DNA of 64,000 bases from Anisus vortex (lineage: Eukaryota; Mollusca; Gastropoda; Planorbidae): contig OX421500.1 in assembly GCA_949126835.1 (NCBI GenBank), positions 18,606,181 through 18,670,180 on the forward strand, written 5' to 3'. Positions 11,708 through 23,790 of the stretch are shown here, one piece after another. The notes under the pieces were generated by a model. The model was not told the DNA's origin, searched no databases, and saw only the letters and a program-made list of their open reading frames with translations. A program made the position numbers and the translations under genes. How positions within the stretch are numbered: the stretch's first letter is position 1; the number at the start of each line of letters is the position of its first letter.

Positions 11708-13723
11708 TATATGGTAATAGTAATAGTAGTACGTTTTTTTTTTCTTTTTCAAAAAATAATCAAAGGGAAATAACAATATAAATTCTATTAAGTCTTAAAC
11801 ATTACTTAGTTATCGTTATTGGTTCATTCAATTTTTTTTTGTCTGTTATGCATTAAATTAATAAAAATGTTAAGTGAATTATAAAAAAAACTAATTTCAA
11901 ATATAACCTTTTTTATACATTTTTTTGAAGCCTATTACTATTATTGAAATTCACTTTTATTACTTCAATGAATCAATGTATGATTGTTTCAATGTAGTCC
12001 TACTTGTGAAAGTAAAATAGGCCTACGTCTCTGTAAGTGTAAGCGTCCAGTATATAGATCTAAATTGGCTCTAACTTAATTAAATTAGTAAAACACTTAC
12101 AGGTTACATGTTTAAAATGTGATTTTACTTTTACTCTAAGATATTATGTCTCCAACGCTAAGTCAGTCCAGTGGTCAAGAGTTTAAGTGCTGTTTTACTT
12201 TGTCATTGAAAGGTTTTATTTAAAAAAATACATTGTAGAATAATGAGGCTAATGTCATTCAAAAACAGCCACACCTCCTCATTCAATTGAAGGCAATTTT
12301 GTTTTTCAGCAATAACACCTTAGGGTATCTAGGCAAGAAACAAATCTGTTGAAGGCTATACCTGGTAGGCCTATAAGTTATAAAGCAGAGAACGTGCAAC
12401 AACAGATCTCCATATTCAGGATAAAGTTATTGTACAAGAAACCTAAAAAGCAACTACAATTCTGTCATATAAAATGCTAATGAATTTTCGTACATGAACC
12501 TGTCTAAATCACTTTAATTTCTTCCTTTGATACCCCAGTCGTTAATTCATTATACCAGTACTTATACTAGAAACCTTGTTCTCTGCAATAACTAAATCAC
12601 TATATCTCTTTCTCTCTAAGCTGTGAAGGCGCATAACTAACTTTCAGAGACCCCTTATACAATTATGTCAACAATTTGTACTCCCCTCCTCACCCACATT
12701 CATTCTCACACACAATAAAAACTATTTTTCAAAATGCTACGCTAGCTTTTACTTTTATGTTTAATTAGAATTGAAAGATCCATAATTAAGTACATTATAA
12801 TACTTGTTAAGCAGATTTCAAATTGACTATAAAATAGAAGATTATCCCCACTTATCTACAATCCGAAGATTTTAACAATATTCCATTTTGCCTATTACTC
12901 TTATTTGTATAGCCATAATAAATAAATAGTACGTTTACGTTTCACTATTCATATTTTGATACAACATCAGTTACTCAATAGTTTAAGATGAAAAGTGTAC
13001 AAGTTGTAATTAGCATTCTATTCTATTTTACTATTCTCTTTCACTATTGAATTGCCCCTCCCCCACCCACTTTACATTTAGTCCCCTTTCCGCCTATGGT
13101 AGCTCTATTACTTAGTATTACTTTGGACTATTTTAACTATTTACCAAATCTACCTAGAAATCCAGCAACTGACAAAACATTTTAATCTCATTTATTTGTT
13201 TTTAAAAATATACCGTATACATTTTAATGTATATAACCATCCCATTTAGGTATTTACATACACAAGTAAATAAGGTGATCAAGTGATTTATTTTAAATGA
13301 CATACAGTAAATTAAGATAATCCCACTAATGTTGCTTTTACTTTCCACAAAGTCAAATGTCTTAGTACTTAGTTTTACAACAGAAAATAATTAATAAAAA
13401 ACAACAAACATTTAACAACTAACACTGAAATGTATCCAACAACAATCAAGTATTTAAGAAAATTTAACTTTATTTTTACTGGTATACCAGTACTGTAAAT
13501 ATGTGTGAAACAAACTTTCTTTCTTGCTGTTAATAACTTTCTCTTTACTTTACTGCACTGGAAGCCTTGGTCCAATAAATCCTGCTTTTCAGACTCGTCA
13601 TATGGCTATTCCTGATCACTTTGCTATTACTTTTTGCCAATAAAACTGTTGAATTTCTGTGAATTAAGTATTGGAATAGTTTAAAAAACCTGGAATCAAT
13701 TTAGACTTAAAATGATTTGTTGT
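11708..13723. other. no gene seen
   Basis: Two kilobases of AT-rich DNA with homopolymer A/T runs and scattered AGGCCTA words. No coding frame with recognisable protein features on either strand. Confidence 0.6.
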
Positions 13724-13731
13724 AATTTGTG

Positions 13732-14630
13732 TAGGCTGTGGAGTCGGAGTCGTGGGAAATTTGGGGTACCTGGAGTAAGAGTCGGCTAACAATGCAATGA
13801 CTCCGACTCAATATAGATTGGAATTTTTAAAAAAGCAAGTTAAAATGTCCCAATTCACAAAAAGTTATAATTAATGACTTCTCTACTGTAAGAATAAAGA
13901 CCAATGCATGCAGCGCCTCAAGTAACTGCAACATGAACACGTTAAGTGATCGTGAAGAAGCATGCTTTTCACGTGCTTCATTATATGGCACGCAACGCAC
14001 AATTAGCAGACCTGCCAACCTCCCAAGAAAAAAAATCTGTATCAAGGGAGATGGGGGGGAAGGGGCTAACAGGGCGCGCGCAAATTATGACGTTATGTAT
14101 TTTCAATTAGACGGAATATAAATAGTATTGTTTGTTATTAATGTAATTAGTTTGAAGTTTTAATTTATATCTGTGTATTTAACTTTAAAGAAAATCAATA
14201 TGCCCAGTTATAAAGCTAAATACTGTAATAAAGTAATAAAGGCTCTAGGCCTATATATAAGCAATAGGCCTATAGTTAGTCTATAGCCTAGTTAGGCTTA
14301 ATAGAAGGCCTAAATAATAACTAGTACTAGCAGGCCTACTAAAAATGCTAGTAGCAGGCCTCAACATATTTATACCGTATTTGGCATATACGCCTATACT
14401 TATGTTATATCAGGTTATTTTTTAAATCGCTACATTTTTTCATGAAAATAAGTTGTAATCGGACTTTGGTGGCCATGTTGTAAAATGAAAACATTTAGTA
14501 ACAATCAGGTTTGGCTATGAAAATATTAGCCTAGGGCCTAGGCCTACGGTATAATGAGTAGTGGGAGTTGGAGTTGAAAGTACAAGAAACTGAGAAGTCG
14601 GAACATTTATGTACAGACTCAACAGCCCTG
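13732..14630. mobile_element. non-autonomous hAT-type element (MITE)
   Basis: Starts 'TAGGCTGTGGAGTCGGAGTC' and ends with '...CAACAGCCCTG', an imperfect inverse of the left end (consensus CAGGGCTGTGGAGTC, a known hAT terminus type). It is flanked by a perfect 8-bp duplication AATTTGTG (13724-13731 and 14631-14638), the hAT signature. The 899-bp interior has no transposase; it is partly rich in AGGCCTA words. The first base of the left terminus is T where hAT ends usually have C. Confidence 0.8.
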
Positions 14631-14946
14631 AATTTGTGTGTGAATAAAAGACTTACCATCAGTTAGATTAGCAGAAACATTTGACATTAGCAATATCCAG
14701 ATACCACGTAGAATTGTCAAGGTAGACATGATCGCAATAAAACTTCTAGTAAGGACTCCCACAAGCAGGCTTGGGGTAAGCTTCACCAGGACACACACCT
14801 GTATAATGAAATTAACACAATTGATGAACTATAAAAAAAAACTTTGTGATAGACGGATAATGATTTTTGTATTTAAACTGTGAAAAGGAAGGAACAGCTT
14901 TAATTTGTGTGGGAAGAAAGACTCACCAACATTGAGATAATGGGAT

Positions 14947-15014
14947 GACTTGACATCAGCAACATCATTGCCCAAGATGTGACTTGACATCAGCAACGTC
15001 ATTGCCCAAGATGT
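14947..15014 (+). repeat. 34-bp tandem duplication
   Basis: Two adjacent copies of a 34-bp unit beginning GACTTGACATCAGCAAC, differing at one base (ACATC versus ACGTC). It lies in non-coding DNA. Confidence 0.85.
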
Positions 15015-17700
15015 AAGTCTCAGAATATCCTGATTATCCACAGTGTGAACTCTATAAACAATTTAAAATACATAAATATAAACTTTCAAACAAATCAAGC
15101 AGTATAATAATTATTAACATTTTTCTTTATTGTGAAACTGTGTAGATCTAGGCTTATGGCTAATAATGAGTCAGTTTTAACAATGCTTAGGCCTTTATCC
15201 AGGTCTGGGTCATCCATGAGTCTTATGGTTTACTGACAGTTTAGGAAAAAAAAGGCAAGTAGGCCTTTGTGCTGGCAATACAATCCCCCAGTGTGCCACT
15301 GAGATGGAAACTGTAAAGCCCTGTTTCACTAACCCTATGGTTCAACATAGTTTGAAAGGCATACTTTACTTCAACATACATAAACCTAATTTACAGAATA
15401 CTTAGGCTCTGTGTACTATGATTATTTTCCCTTTTGCACATAATTGACATGGCGGCCTAGTTGCATGTTCAGATGGACATTGCAAATGTTCAAAACCTTT
15501 ATATGTAGGCCTCCTGGGTTTATTGTTTCACTAAGAAGTAGCACAATGTCATCTGCTTTAGTGTGAATGTCAACATGTTCATTAAGCATCACATCTACTG
15601 ATAGATTTTTTTATGCCTAAATTATAAATAATATATATGCCTCCTCTAACTCTGGACAGATGAGAGCCACAGTGATGCTATTTGCACACGTTTTTTACCT
15701 CAAACACTCAAAAATTTTAGTGAATTTTTTTAAACAATGCCCATTTTTAGTAAACATTTAGTGCTAATTCTACACAAATTGACAGTATTTTGGCAATATT
15801 TCTCAAAGCATTAGGTTGAGCTTATGACGAAAAGGCTTTATTATTTTGTTATTGAAAGCATTGTAGAAGTTGAATAGGAGTAGGAGGCTTTGAGTCCAAT
15901 ACAATGACTTCAAAATTTCTCGATCCCAACCAATTGACGTATGTTCAGATTTATTTTATTTTCCCCTTTTAGTTATCAGTCATCACCTTTTTTGGTTTAA
16001 ATTAAACTCTAGATTTTAACTGTGAAGAATTTATTTCAGATGCTTTGAAAGTGTTTTTTTACAGGTAATTTTTTATTAATATTTTTGGTCTATTTTTTTT
16101 TTTCAATAAATGGATTTGTGCAATTTGGCTTAGGGATAGGGGAATTACAGGCTGACAGCTGCTTAGGGCTGAAATGGTTAAAGACTATTTGAACTTACCT
16201 CATCTTTTCCTGAAGACATTTTCTCCACAATTATCCTTCTTTTAAGACTGCAGATCTGATACTCCCCCCAAACTATTGGTCTTTATGATGTTCAGTGCTG
16301 ACATGTCTGTAACTTGAGACACATAACCATGATTTCTAAAACGTGAATGATTCGGGAAAAACCTGTATAATTAACTTGAAGGCCTGCAAACCTTATAGTC
16401 CTGAAAAAAATACATTTATAAAATTTATTTAATTGCCATCAACAATGAAATTATAAAAATCATTTGTAGAAACCTATCATCATTATTTAAATTAAAAAGA
16501 ACACTAGAACAGTAGAACACTCAAGAAAACAATCTTCATTTCTGTGTGCAATTGTGTAGTGCTTTAGCTTTTCAAAGACTTTGCACCTTGCCACCCACAA
16601 AGAAAGAAAACAGTGAAGTTAATATATAAAATAGTGGGGGGGGGGGGAGGAGTCAGTCAAAAGAGATGAAGAAGGATTTACCAATGCCCACTATGAGTCT
16701 AATAAATAAGAAATGTCAACACTGATTTTTTGGTGGATGGGGTTGGAGGGATTAGGCTGAAAATGAATCCCCATGTGACAAGTTTTAGTAGCCTTTCCAA
16801 CATCAGGGCACCACATATACAATATACAAACATACATACACACAGTTTTGCACATATAAAAGAGCGTTATATATTTCAAGAATGAAGATAAATGTAAAAA
16901 CAGCACAGCACATAGTTCAATTATTCTTCAATACATTACTCGACCTACGTTTTAAACTTAAAAAAATATATAATCTGTGGGTGCAAAGTCCTAATCTGTA
17001 TTGTAAGTCTACTTTAGTCTAAAAGTAAAGATAATTTAGGCCTATTAATTAGCTCTTGCTTAATAAAATAGGCCTACATAAAACACACACGTCTACAATA
17101 AACAGGTCAGAAGGATTTTTTTCTTAAAAGTTACTCATGATTAAAGAAGAACAATTTGTGTTTATTATGACTTACCTTTATAAGTAACTTTTGCTAAATG
17201 TATCACAATCACAGGCACAAGATTATGCATCAGGTCCCTCTCATGTCAACAGTTTAATATCTGTCTTCTGCATTGACACAAATCCATAAGCAGGCTAAAA
17301 AAAGAAAGAAAAAAGGTCTGCATACATTAGAGCCATTTTGTGTATTTTACAGCTTAAAATGAGCAAGTACAAAAACTATAAAGAAGCTAGTATGTTAAAT
17401 AAATTTGATCTTTGTCCTCCAGTCCCAAACGGCTGTTCAGAAAGATTTATTTAGGCCTTTGAGCAATGATATATGATTTATAACATTAAAATAGTAAAAA
17501 TACATAAACAAATGAAACAATCAGCGAGTATAATTACCTTAAGCCAAGAGAGAAGATCCAGGGCTAGTTCAGGTCTGTTTCTCCTGTCAAATTATATTGA
17601 ACTTTGTCTAAATGTTGCTAAGTGTTCCAGCTTCTCCATCATAAGCCATCATATCGATGTAACTTTGAATTCCACTTTGTATCTTCTTGGTGTAAATTTT
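15015..17700. other. no gene seen
   Basis: AT-rich, with a G12 tract at 16636-16647. Short frames on both strands look like chance; none carries a recognisable motif. A ~90-bp motif related to the following minisatellite begins near 17700. Confidence 0.55.
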
Positions 17701-17818
17701 TTTATTATTTACAGCAAATTGGGTATTTTTATGATTAGTGCAGAACAGTATGTATGTAGTAAATATATTCTTTGTCCAAAGCATTGGTTTTTAATTAACA
17801 GCAAATTTACAAAGACTC

Positions 17819-18499
17819 TTCATGATCCTTGCAGAATACTAAGTGTGTAGTCATGATTCTTGCAGAGCAGTAAGTGTGTAGTCAAGATTCTTGCAGAGCA
17901 GTAAGTGTGTAGTCATGATTCTTGCAGAGCAGTAAGTGTGTAGTCAAGATTCTTGCAGAGCAGTAAGTGTGTAGTCAAGATTCTTGCAGAGCAGTAAGTG
18001 TGTAGTCATGATTCTTGCAGAGCAGTAAGTGTGTAGTCATGATTCTTGCAGAGCAGTAAGTGTGTAGTCATGATTCTTGCAGAGCAGTAAGTGTGTAGTC
18101 ATGATTCTTGCAGAGCAGTAAGTGTGTAGTCATGATTCTTGCAGAGCAGTAAGTGTGTAGTCATGATTCTTGCAGAGCAGTAAGTGTGTAGTCATGATTC
18201 TTGCAGAGCAGTAAGTGTGTAGTCAAGATTCTTGCAGAGCAGTAAGTGTGTAGTCAAGATTCTTGCAGAGCAGTAAGTGTGTAGTCATGATTCTTGCAGA
18301 GCAGTAAGTGTGCAGTCATGATTCTTGCAGAGCAGTAAGTGTGTAGTCATGATTCTTGCAGAGCAGTAAGTGTGTAGTCATGATTCATGCAGAGCAGTAA
18401 GTGTGTAGTCAATTCTTGCAGAGCAGTAAGTGTGTAGGCAAGATTCTTGCAGAGCAGTAAGTTTGTAGTCATGATTCTTGCAGAGCAGTAAGTTTGTAG
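17819..18499 (+). repeat. 31-bp minisatellite, about 22 copies
   Basis: Tandem array of a 31-bp unit (TCATGATTCTTGCAGAGCAG then TAAGTGTGTAG) with very few variants. One recurring variant is TCAAGATT for TCATGATT, and there is one 2-bp deletion. The unit contains TTGCAG followed by GTGTGTAG but no open coding frame. Both flanks carry diverged copies of a longer block ('TATATTCTTTGTCCAAAGCA', then 'ACAGCAAAT', then one 31-bp-like unit). This suggests the array grew from one unit of an older ~90-bp repeat. Confidence 0.95.
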
Positions 18500-19932
18500 A
18501 AACTATATTCTTGGTCTAAAGCATTTTTTATTTACAGCTAATCTTGACTGTTCATGATGCTTGCAGAGCAGGAAGTGTAGGAAGGCAGAGTGTAGTCAGT
18601 CAATAGAGAAGCATTTGCCAACACTTCTTTTAAAGTTTCCAGCAGTACCATATTTAAGTAACAAGGATGGAGCATATATGAACTTTTTTTTTCAATTAAA
18701 ATGAACAAGAATAACATTAGTGATAGTAAGAAAGCTTGAACTCCAGAAAGTAGACTTGAAAAATGTCCTTCATATGTGGCAAATGTGAATAAGACTTTAT
18801 TGGAAATGATACTCAAGAAAATCATTTACGATTTTAAGTGGCTCCTTTACCATAATGAGAACAGAAAACTGTTATAAGGAAATATGAATATATGAAATAT
18901 AAATGTCACCACCTGTGTTAAAACGAGCTCATTCTGCTATTGGAAAAGTCAACTATATGAACATATGTGTACATCACTGTGTCCAAGAGAAATAATAAAG
19001 TCAAAGTATCAGGAAACAAAATATGGCATAGCCACAGCTTTGTTAACAACACAAAAAAATGGTTTCTTAGTCCCCCAAAGTGACTAACATCCATATAATA
19101 AGGACTTGCTGTAATAAATGTGCCACAAGTAAAACAAGGCTTTCCAAGAAAAAGTGTTTTAGTTGGAGACAAGACTACAGTGTAAGAAAAAAAAACATAG
19201 GCCTACAGGATATTCTAAAGTTCAATAACTGGTTTAGGATGGTAATAGGAAAGTAAAACGCTATAAAACTGTAGCAGCACATGCTCCATAGCTGTAACGA
19301 CTTAAACATATTTTAAAAGTTAAGAGTGATTTGGACATGTTCAGAAACCAATCGGTAAAAAAGCATCTGATGTACAAACTTACTGAATAAAGAGAAGCAA
19401 ATGAATAAAATGCTCCTGATGTTCAAATCAATGAATGCAGCAAAAAGGTGACTGAATTTTTTGCATATCTTGAGATTTTATGGTATATGGAATATAGTAC
19501 AAACACTTTAATTAAGACAATCTCCAGTTGATTTTGACATTTCTACACTTGGCCAAGTGGCCTGACCAGACAGACAGTTCAAAAACCAATTGTTGTTGAA
19601 TATTACAACTAATAGTCTTATATACAGGTAATATCATGAATATATTTTAGAATGTCAGCACAGAAAAAGGTTTGGGTGGATTCAAAGAAAAAAATGCATG
19701 TCTTTGCCAGTATAAGAGTATATACCTAACTCAAGGCAGTCTCAGATTCAGATTGTTAAATGCAATTAGATATATTGGTAATATCTACAAATACAAAAAA
19801 GGAGCTGTACATGACAATAGGCAGGATTTAGGTCTTTTATGACAAGAGAATGCAACTGGATAACGAGTATTCATTGTTATGTTGACAATAGACTAAATAT
19901 ACTTGTGGTATGGAGCCCCAGGAAATGGCTAG
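18500..19932. other. no gene seen
   Basis: AT-rich non-coding DNA. The minus-strand frames of 84-95 codons here have low-complexity, hydrophobic composition and no recognisable domain. Confidence 0.5.
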
Positions 19933-20275
19933 TGTGGCAGCACAGTTGGCAAATGATTCAATGCTGTTTCCTTATGTGCGCCCCCCCCCCCCCATGCGTA
20001 GAAGTAGTGCCTAATAAACCTAGGCGCGGTTTTCAGTCAGACCTAGTTGGAAGTCCACGCTGTGCGAACGACAATCTAGCCAGTGCGTTTGCCGTAATAT
20101 GACCCATGCTGTAATAAATTACTGTACTTTGTCTCTAAGTCTAAGATACCCATGCTGTTTTCTTGCTCGACACTGGGTACCTGTCTTTGACACTGTTAAA
20201 TAAAAACAATCTGAACTGAAATCTAGACTCTTGTCGTGGTTTATTATAAGACTACCACACACACACACCACCACA
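19933..20275 (+). mobile_element. probable Ty3/gypsy 5' LTR
   Basis: Begins TGTGGCAGCAC and ends ...CTACCACACACACACACCACCACA, giving the TG...CA ends of an LTR. It contains AATAAA-type signals near 20198 ('GTTAAATAAAAACA'). A few bases later comes 'TGGTAGCATGAGTGG' (20280 onward), which has the TGG start and spacing of a tRNA primer-binding site. A gag-like region and reverse transcriptase follow. No 3' LTR is in the window, so the LTR call rests on ends and context. A C13 tract lies inside it at 19981-19993. Confidence 0.55.
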
Positions 20276-20287
20276 AAACTGGTAGCA

Positions 20288-21120
20288 TGAGTGGGGTGTT
20301 TCGCAAATTTGGTGTGTCCATCAGCAGTCAGAGACAGTTACGCCAAGAAAGGAGAGAGCCAACCTGCCTTGACCGACCCGGAGAGCCGAGCTGCCTTGTT
20401 CGACCCAGAGAGCCGAGCTGCCTTGTCTGACCCAGAGAGCCGAGCTGCCTTGTCCAACCCAGAGAGCCGAGCTGCCTTGTCCGACCCAGAGAGCCGAGCT
20501 GCCTTGTCCGACCCAGAGAGCCGAGCTGCCTTGTCCGACCCAGAGAGCCAACCTGCCTTGACCGACCCAGAGAGCTGAGCTGCCTTGTCCGACCCAGAGA
20601 GCCGAGCTGCCTTGTCCGACCCAGAGAGCCTGGCAACATGTATCTGCACCACCAACACAGTGGCAGAAGTCCTCAGGTCATACGGGGCAACCATCCATCT
20701 GGAGTTGGGCAAAACAAAAAATTTGCACCACCTGATCTAGTATGGAGGGAGGTTCGGTCAAATATTTTTCCTTATAGAGAGAAATTCTACCCTTATAATG
20801 AGCAGGACGTGCCTGTCTGCACCTCTTGCTGGGAACCAGGACATGCAGCTGATCGTCGCAGATTCAGACATAGGCGGTATCCACATAACGGTGATGGGGA
20901 TAGACCAAGACAAAAATCCCTGGCTAAGTCCGGGATGACAGCCCTTCAGTCCCTGCGGAGAAGTGAAAACCAGGTGTTTGTCAGGAGTGGACAGTCGTGC
21001 GTACCACATTCTGGTGCCGGCAATGGGACGCCACATTTTTCGGAACGTCGGCCAACCGATCACAGTAAGCCTCAAGCCCATAACGCCCATCTTAGAGAGC
21101 TAGATCCAGAAAATAAACAT
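20288..21120 (+). pseudogene. Ty3/gypsy gag-like region
   Basis: Lies between the presumed LTR/primer-binding site and the reverse transcriptase. A frame opens at ATG 20288-20290 ('MSGVFRKFGVSISSQ') next to a GC-rich tandem repeat. Further on, several frames remain open to about 21100. One has 'CTSCWEPGHAADRR', loosely like a zinc knuckle (C-x2-C-x4-H). Another has 'DSDIGGIHITVMGIDQ' and 'YHILVPAMGRHIFRNVG'. I cannot decide which frame was coding, and no protease motif is clear. Position and GC content, more than motifs, support a gag or gag-pro remnant. Confidence 0.4.
20350..20633 (+). repeat. 27-bp coding minisatellite, about 10 copies
   Basis: Tandem 27-bp units (GACCCAGAGAGCCGAGCTGC then CTTGTCC). 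The period is a multiple of three, so reading frames persist. The plus frame encodes repeats of DPESRAALS, and all three minus frames are open across much of the array. Some units carry a variant, 'AGAGAGCCAACCTGCC'. The array sits just inside the presumed gypsy element, where gag would begin. Confidence 0.95.
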
Positions 21121-21592
21121 TTTTATTCCTTTTCTCTGCACATTATTTGTACAAAGAAAAATAGATTTAAATATGATTGTGATGTTTTTATTTTTTGTTT
21201 TCTGCATATTTTTTTTACTCTTGGCTCTGCAAGCCTATATTAATGTAAGAAATTCTCCTAATCTTATACAGCCATGCCCCCAAACAATTAAAAGAACTCT
21301 TGTACTTCTTTTAAAGTTGGACCTGAATAAGAACAAAAAAGTTTTTTATGTAATATCAAACAGCCTGTACACACACTTGACAGAAAAAAAAAGTAATATT
21401 AATAATGGTGGATGACATTTATTTGTAAGAATTTGTTGACTAGAAGGGTAGAAACATAGTTTGTACAAGTTAGAAATCAGTTGGCCTCAACTGCACATGT
21501 TTTTATGATACATAGTTTGTTTTCATCTTACAAAGATGTTGTCCATATTTTAGCTGTTAGCTCATAACCTCATTAAAAAATTTATTATAGGT

Positions 21593-22266
21593 TTGGAGCA
21601 AAGTGGTTTAAAAATTATGTGTGTAGTTTTTGACAATAATGCTATAAATAGGAAGGCCGTGTCACTTTATTTTAAATCCCCCGTTACTCTCACAGTGTCT
21701 AGCACCATAAGGCTGCGGACCTTTATGACATTTGAGAGGAGCACAGAAGAGGCTGCCCATTTTACCATAGTTTCCACCTCCGAGATACACATTTCTGCTG
21801 AACCAGATGGGAAGCCAGAAAGACACGCAGTAGACTTAAGCATGATTGACTGCATCCCAAACCAAAAACAGGTGTTGGAGAAATTTATTTCATAAATATG
21901 CAGACTGCGTTGCCAATAGTGATGACGATCTTGGTCTAGCTACCGCAGTGAAACATACAATAGAATTAGAGGATCAAACGCCAGTGCACCAACCTTACAG
22001 GAAAATACCACCTACTCAATTTCAGGAGGCAAAGGAGCACATAAACAAATTGCTTCAAAAGCAAATTATCAGAGAAATCACTAGCCCGTTTGCATCACCT
22101 GTGGTATTGGTGCGGAAAAAGGATGAAAGCCCACGACTGTGTGTGGACTACCGTCTACTAAATAACAAAACCAAGAAAGATGCATACCCACTTCCTTGAA
22201 TTGATGAAGCATTGAACACGTTGCATGGTGCTAAATTGTTCTCATCCATGGACCTGGCATCTAGTC
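21593..22266 (+). pseudogene. Ty3/gypsy reverse transcriptase, 5' part
   Basis: N-terminal part of a gypsy-type reverse transcriptase. Visible in order: 'KHTIELEDQTPVHQPYRKIP', 'EHINKLLQKQIIREITSPFA', 'SPVVLVRKKD', 'RLCVDYRLLNNKT', 'DAYPLP', then 'LHGAKLFSSMDLAS'. These are the classic blocks leading to the first catalytic Asp region. It is broken by a frameshift near 21890, a TGA after 'DAYPLP' (22198-22200, where Arg is usual) and an abrupt end after 'MDLAS' at about 22266. The YxDD region, RNase H and integrase are missing. The following 22267-22484 is unrelated AT-rich sequence. Confidence 0.85.
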
Positions 22267-22484
22267 CTTTATTTAATTTGTTATTGACACTGTTCACATT
22301 TTTAAATGTGTTAGAAATAATTGGATTAACAGAAAAGATAAAAATGTTTCATTTTTCTTTACTTATTTTGATAATCTTAACAATGCAGCATTTAATGTAA
22401 AAGCCATAAGACAGTTATATGATGTAGAAAGTGATACAATTTTTTAGTTTGGCTATAGTTTCCCCTCGGCCAAGGGGGGGGGTG

Positions 22485-22690
22485 TCTTAGAGTGGCCAGT
22501 TGGGCCTTAGAGTGGCGCGAGACGTAACATGGCCATGGAGTGGTCAGATCCCAAGGATGTGTTTTCAGATGCAAGGTTGTATGTTCAGACGTGTGCCAAA
22601 CTGGGCGTACCAGAGACCAAAGTGGATTATCATCATGCCGGATTTCAATTGAATGCATATTTTTTATCATACCTGTATATATATATTTTA
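22485..22690 (+). repeat. ~200-bp interspersed repeat, copy 1
   Basis: Shares about 190-200 bp in direct orientation with 24149-24338. Landmarks are 'TAGAGTGGCCAG', 'CATGGCCATGGAGTGGTCAG', 'CAGACGTGTGCCAAA', 'TACCAGAGACCAAA' and 'GATTTCAATTGAATG'. The word (T/C)AGAGTGG is itself repeated inside. The two copies bracket 1.4 kb of piggyBac debris. I do not recognise the family; a SINE or solo terminal repeat is possible. Confidence 0.8.
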
Positions 22691-22699
22691 TTTTTTTGG

Positions 22700-23150
22700 T
22701 AATTTCTCACACAACGTATAGAAATGCCATAATTGACTATGGCAGCAAAATGGGTGGAGGTGACTTGCTTGATCAAATATCTCAATATTATGAGATAACC
22801 AGAAGAAGTATAAAATTGTGGAGGAAACTGGCTCTCTTCCTAATGGATATTTGTGTAGTTAATTCGTACATTATGTACAAAAAAATTTCACCTAACGGAA
22901 CAAAAAAAAACTCTCCCATTCAGAGTTCAGGATACAGCTTGTCAAATGTTTAGCCAGCACTATCACCATGAGAGCTGTGCTAAGAAGATACTCTACCGAG
23001 AGCAGTGATAAAAATCCAGCACGTTTGGTCAAGAGGCACTTTCCCCTATATTCCCCTTTTTCTGAGGCATGTAAAAAAAAAATACATGAGCAGAGAGATT
23101 GTGTAGTCTGCAATTTCCTGAAGAAAAAAAATACCAGCCCAGTAAATACA
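22700..23150 (+). pseudogene. piggyBac transposase C-terminal segment
   Basis: Carries the piggyBac C-terminal signature 'GSKMGGGDLLDQISQYYE', then 'LWRKLALFLMDICVVNSYIM'. After a frameshift in an A9 run come 'HSEFRIQLVKCLAS', 'ARLVKRHFPLYSP' and the Cys-rich end 'RDCVVCN'. MGG(V)DxxDQ contains a catalytic Asp region of the family; here Val is Gly. The N-terminal two thirds is absent. It joins directly to a different piggyBac piece at 23150 in the wrong order, so this is a rearranged junction of two copies. Confidence 0.85.
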
Positions 23151-23725
23151 TCAGCATAGATGAGAGTATGATTGGCTTCAATTTGTCATTTCATGCCCAA
23201 TAAAAGATATGCACTCTTTGGCATCAAAATGTGGTGTTTGACAGTCTGAATGGCTACCTATGTCAGCTAGAAATTTATGGAGGGTCTCAGAAACAAGGCA
23301 AGGCCAACTAGTGGCAAAGGTAAAAGTTTAACCCTTGAACTTGTTTTGTGCCTAATGGTGAAGGCTGACCTTTTGAATCGCGGACACCATTTGGGCATTG
23401 ACAATTATTTTTTTTTACTTCTATTGATTTACCAGAAGAGTTATTTCAGGAGAATACCACAGCAGCTGGTACTGTTAGAGTATACAGAAAAGGACTGCCC
23501 GAATCTTGCAAGAAAAAAAAATATTGAAAAACATGAAATGCAATTTGATGCAGCAGAAAGCCTTTATTTTGCTCTCAACTTTTGCTAAGGCTGGTTTTGT
23601 AGTCTCAGTGAACAGCAAAAAAAAACATGCTATTCAGAAAATGTGGCTGTCATTCTGGCTTACAATCGACTCATGGGCGGAGTGGATTGGAGAGATGAAA
23701 AACTTTACATGTACATGAAAAAATG
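23150..23725 (+). pseudogene. piggyBac transposase catalytic-core segment
   Basis: Begins at 'SIDESMIGF' (first catalytic Asp block), followed by 'YALFGIKMWCLTDSLNGYLC', 'LEIYGG' and, in another frame, 'RGHHLGIDNYFF' (second catalytic block). After more frameshifts it ends with 'AYNRLMGGVDWRDEKLYMYM'. So the middle and C-terminal core of a piggyBac transposase is present but broken by several indels, many in homopolymer A runs. It differs in sequence from the neighbouring C-terminal segment (MGGVDWRDE versus MGGGDLLDQ), so the two are separate copies. Confidence 0.85.
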
Positions 23726-23790
23726 AAGAATATGGCATTAGGAAAAAAAAGCCCCCATCACAAGAAACATGTGAAATTACAATACTCAAG

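Noticed and set aside
17819..18499. Regular 31-bp repeats as a CRISPR array
   Set aside because: Units are head-to-tail with no spacers, no cas genes, in a eukaryotic genome. It is a minisatellite.
20321..20712. Three long minus-strand frames (76-124 codons) of repetitive sequence
   Set aside because: They are shadows of the 27-bp minisatellite, whose period is a multiple of three and therefore keeps several frames open.
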